Below are positions 6,912 through 7,043 of a stretch of 7,043 bases of DNA, piece by piece. The first letter of the stretch is position 1; every line of letters starts with the position of its first letter. The position numbers were made by a program, and so were the translations under genes. The DNA lies in contig SXXZ01000256.1 of assembly GCA_005789375.1 (NCBI GenBank), positions 1-7,043 on the forward strand, given 5' to 3'. Origin of the DNA: Verrucomicrobiales bacterium. Lineage in GTDB: Bacteria > Verrucomicrobiota > Verrucomicrobiae > Limisphaerales > UBA9464. The notes under the pieces are model-generated. The model saw only the letters and a list, made by a program, of their open reading frames with translations. It was not told the origin of the DNA and ran no database searches.

Positions 6912-7043
6912 ATGAGAACACGACGCCTCAAAGCCCATCCAGATGCCTCCAGCGGCTTCTACCACTGCATGTCCCGCGTGGTGGACCGACAACTCGTCTT
7001 CGGCGATATCGAAAAGGAGCACTTCGCATCTCTGATGCGCCAA
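6912..7043 (+). CDS. REP-associated / IS200-like (Y1) transposase, N-terminal part
   Basis: From the ATG at 6912, 44 codons run open to the right edge, so the gene is cut by the window. The start MRTRRLKAHP followed by GFYHCMSRVVDRQ-VFG-IEKEHF matches the N-terminus of the short Y1 (IS200-like, RAYT) transposase family: a first strand YHCxSR, then an EKEHF--LMR helix. These enzymes cut single-stranded DNA with a tyrosine and an HUH histidine pair. Both catalytic motifs would lie beyond the edge, so activity cannot be judged. A GAGG at 6898-6901 is 10 nt from the ATG, and an in-frame TGA at 6897-6899 rules out a longer start. RAYT genes are usually single chromosomal copies, vertically kept, with scattered REP repeats rather than active insertion sequences. 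The paired repeats just upstream fit this. Confidence 0.82.
   Translation, partial: MRTRRLKAHPDASSGFYHCMSRVVDRQLVFGDIEKEHFASLMRQ

Noticed and set aside
6656..6931. Minus-strand frame of 91 codons covering the engB end and the repeats
   Set aside because: It is antisense to engB. Its odd repeated LSL pattern comes from the 12-bp DNA repeats, not from a protein motif.

Overview
The window reads as a stretch of bacterial chromosome, moderately GC-rich by eye, with few clear Shine-Dalgarno sequences. The BioB type, the YbbP-like permease and especially the short REP-associated (IS200-like) transposase start at the right edge resemble proteins I know from Verrucomicrobiota. That placement is an inference from sequence style, not a search result.

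Layout. Positions 1-5948 all read on the minus strand. In transcription order, right to left, they carry a two-domain FtsX-like ABC permease (5948-3396), biotin synthase bioB (from 3297 or 3396 down to 2275), a membrane-bound hybrid histidine kinase (2148-253), and the first 46 codons of an exported protein that runs off the left edge (138-1). A 203-bp gap (5949-6151) separates this block from plus-strand genes: the ribosome-assembly GTPase engB/yihA (6152-6802) and, after a spacer with two copies of a 12-bp repeat, the start of a RAYT/Y1-type transposase (6912 onward), cut by the right edge.

How the genes relate. The four minus-strand genes are co-oriented but not obviously one pathway: envelope transport, cofactor synthesis, signalling, and an exported protein. 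The permease has no ATPase gene beside it and the kinase has no separate response regulator or large sensor domain, so both probably work with partners encoded elsewhere. bioB stands alone, without other bio genes. Its upstream region holds one perfect arm of a BirA-type operator, and an alternative ATG overlaps the permease stop codon (TGATG). Which start is used decides whether bioB is coupled to the permease or separately controlled.

Most of the window is ordinary core genome. The spots worth a second look are the repeats in front of the transposase, the bioB upstream region, the structured leader between bioB and the kinase, and a 15-bp tandem duplication across the bioB stop codon. I found no convincing sign of a wholly new multi-gene system.
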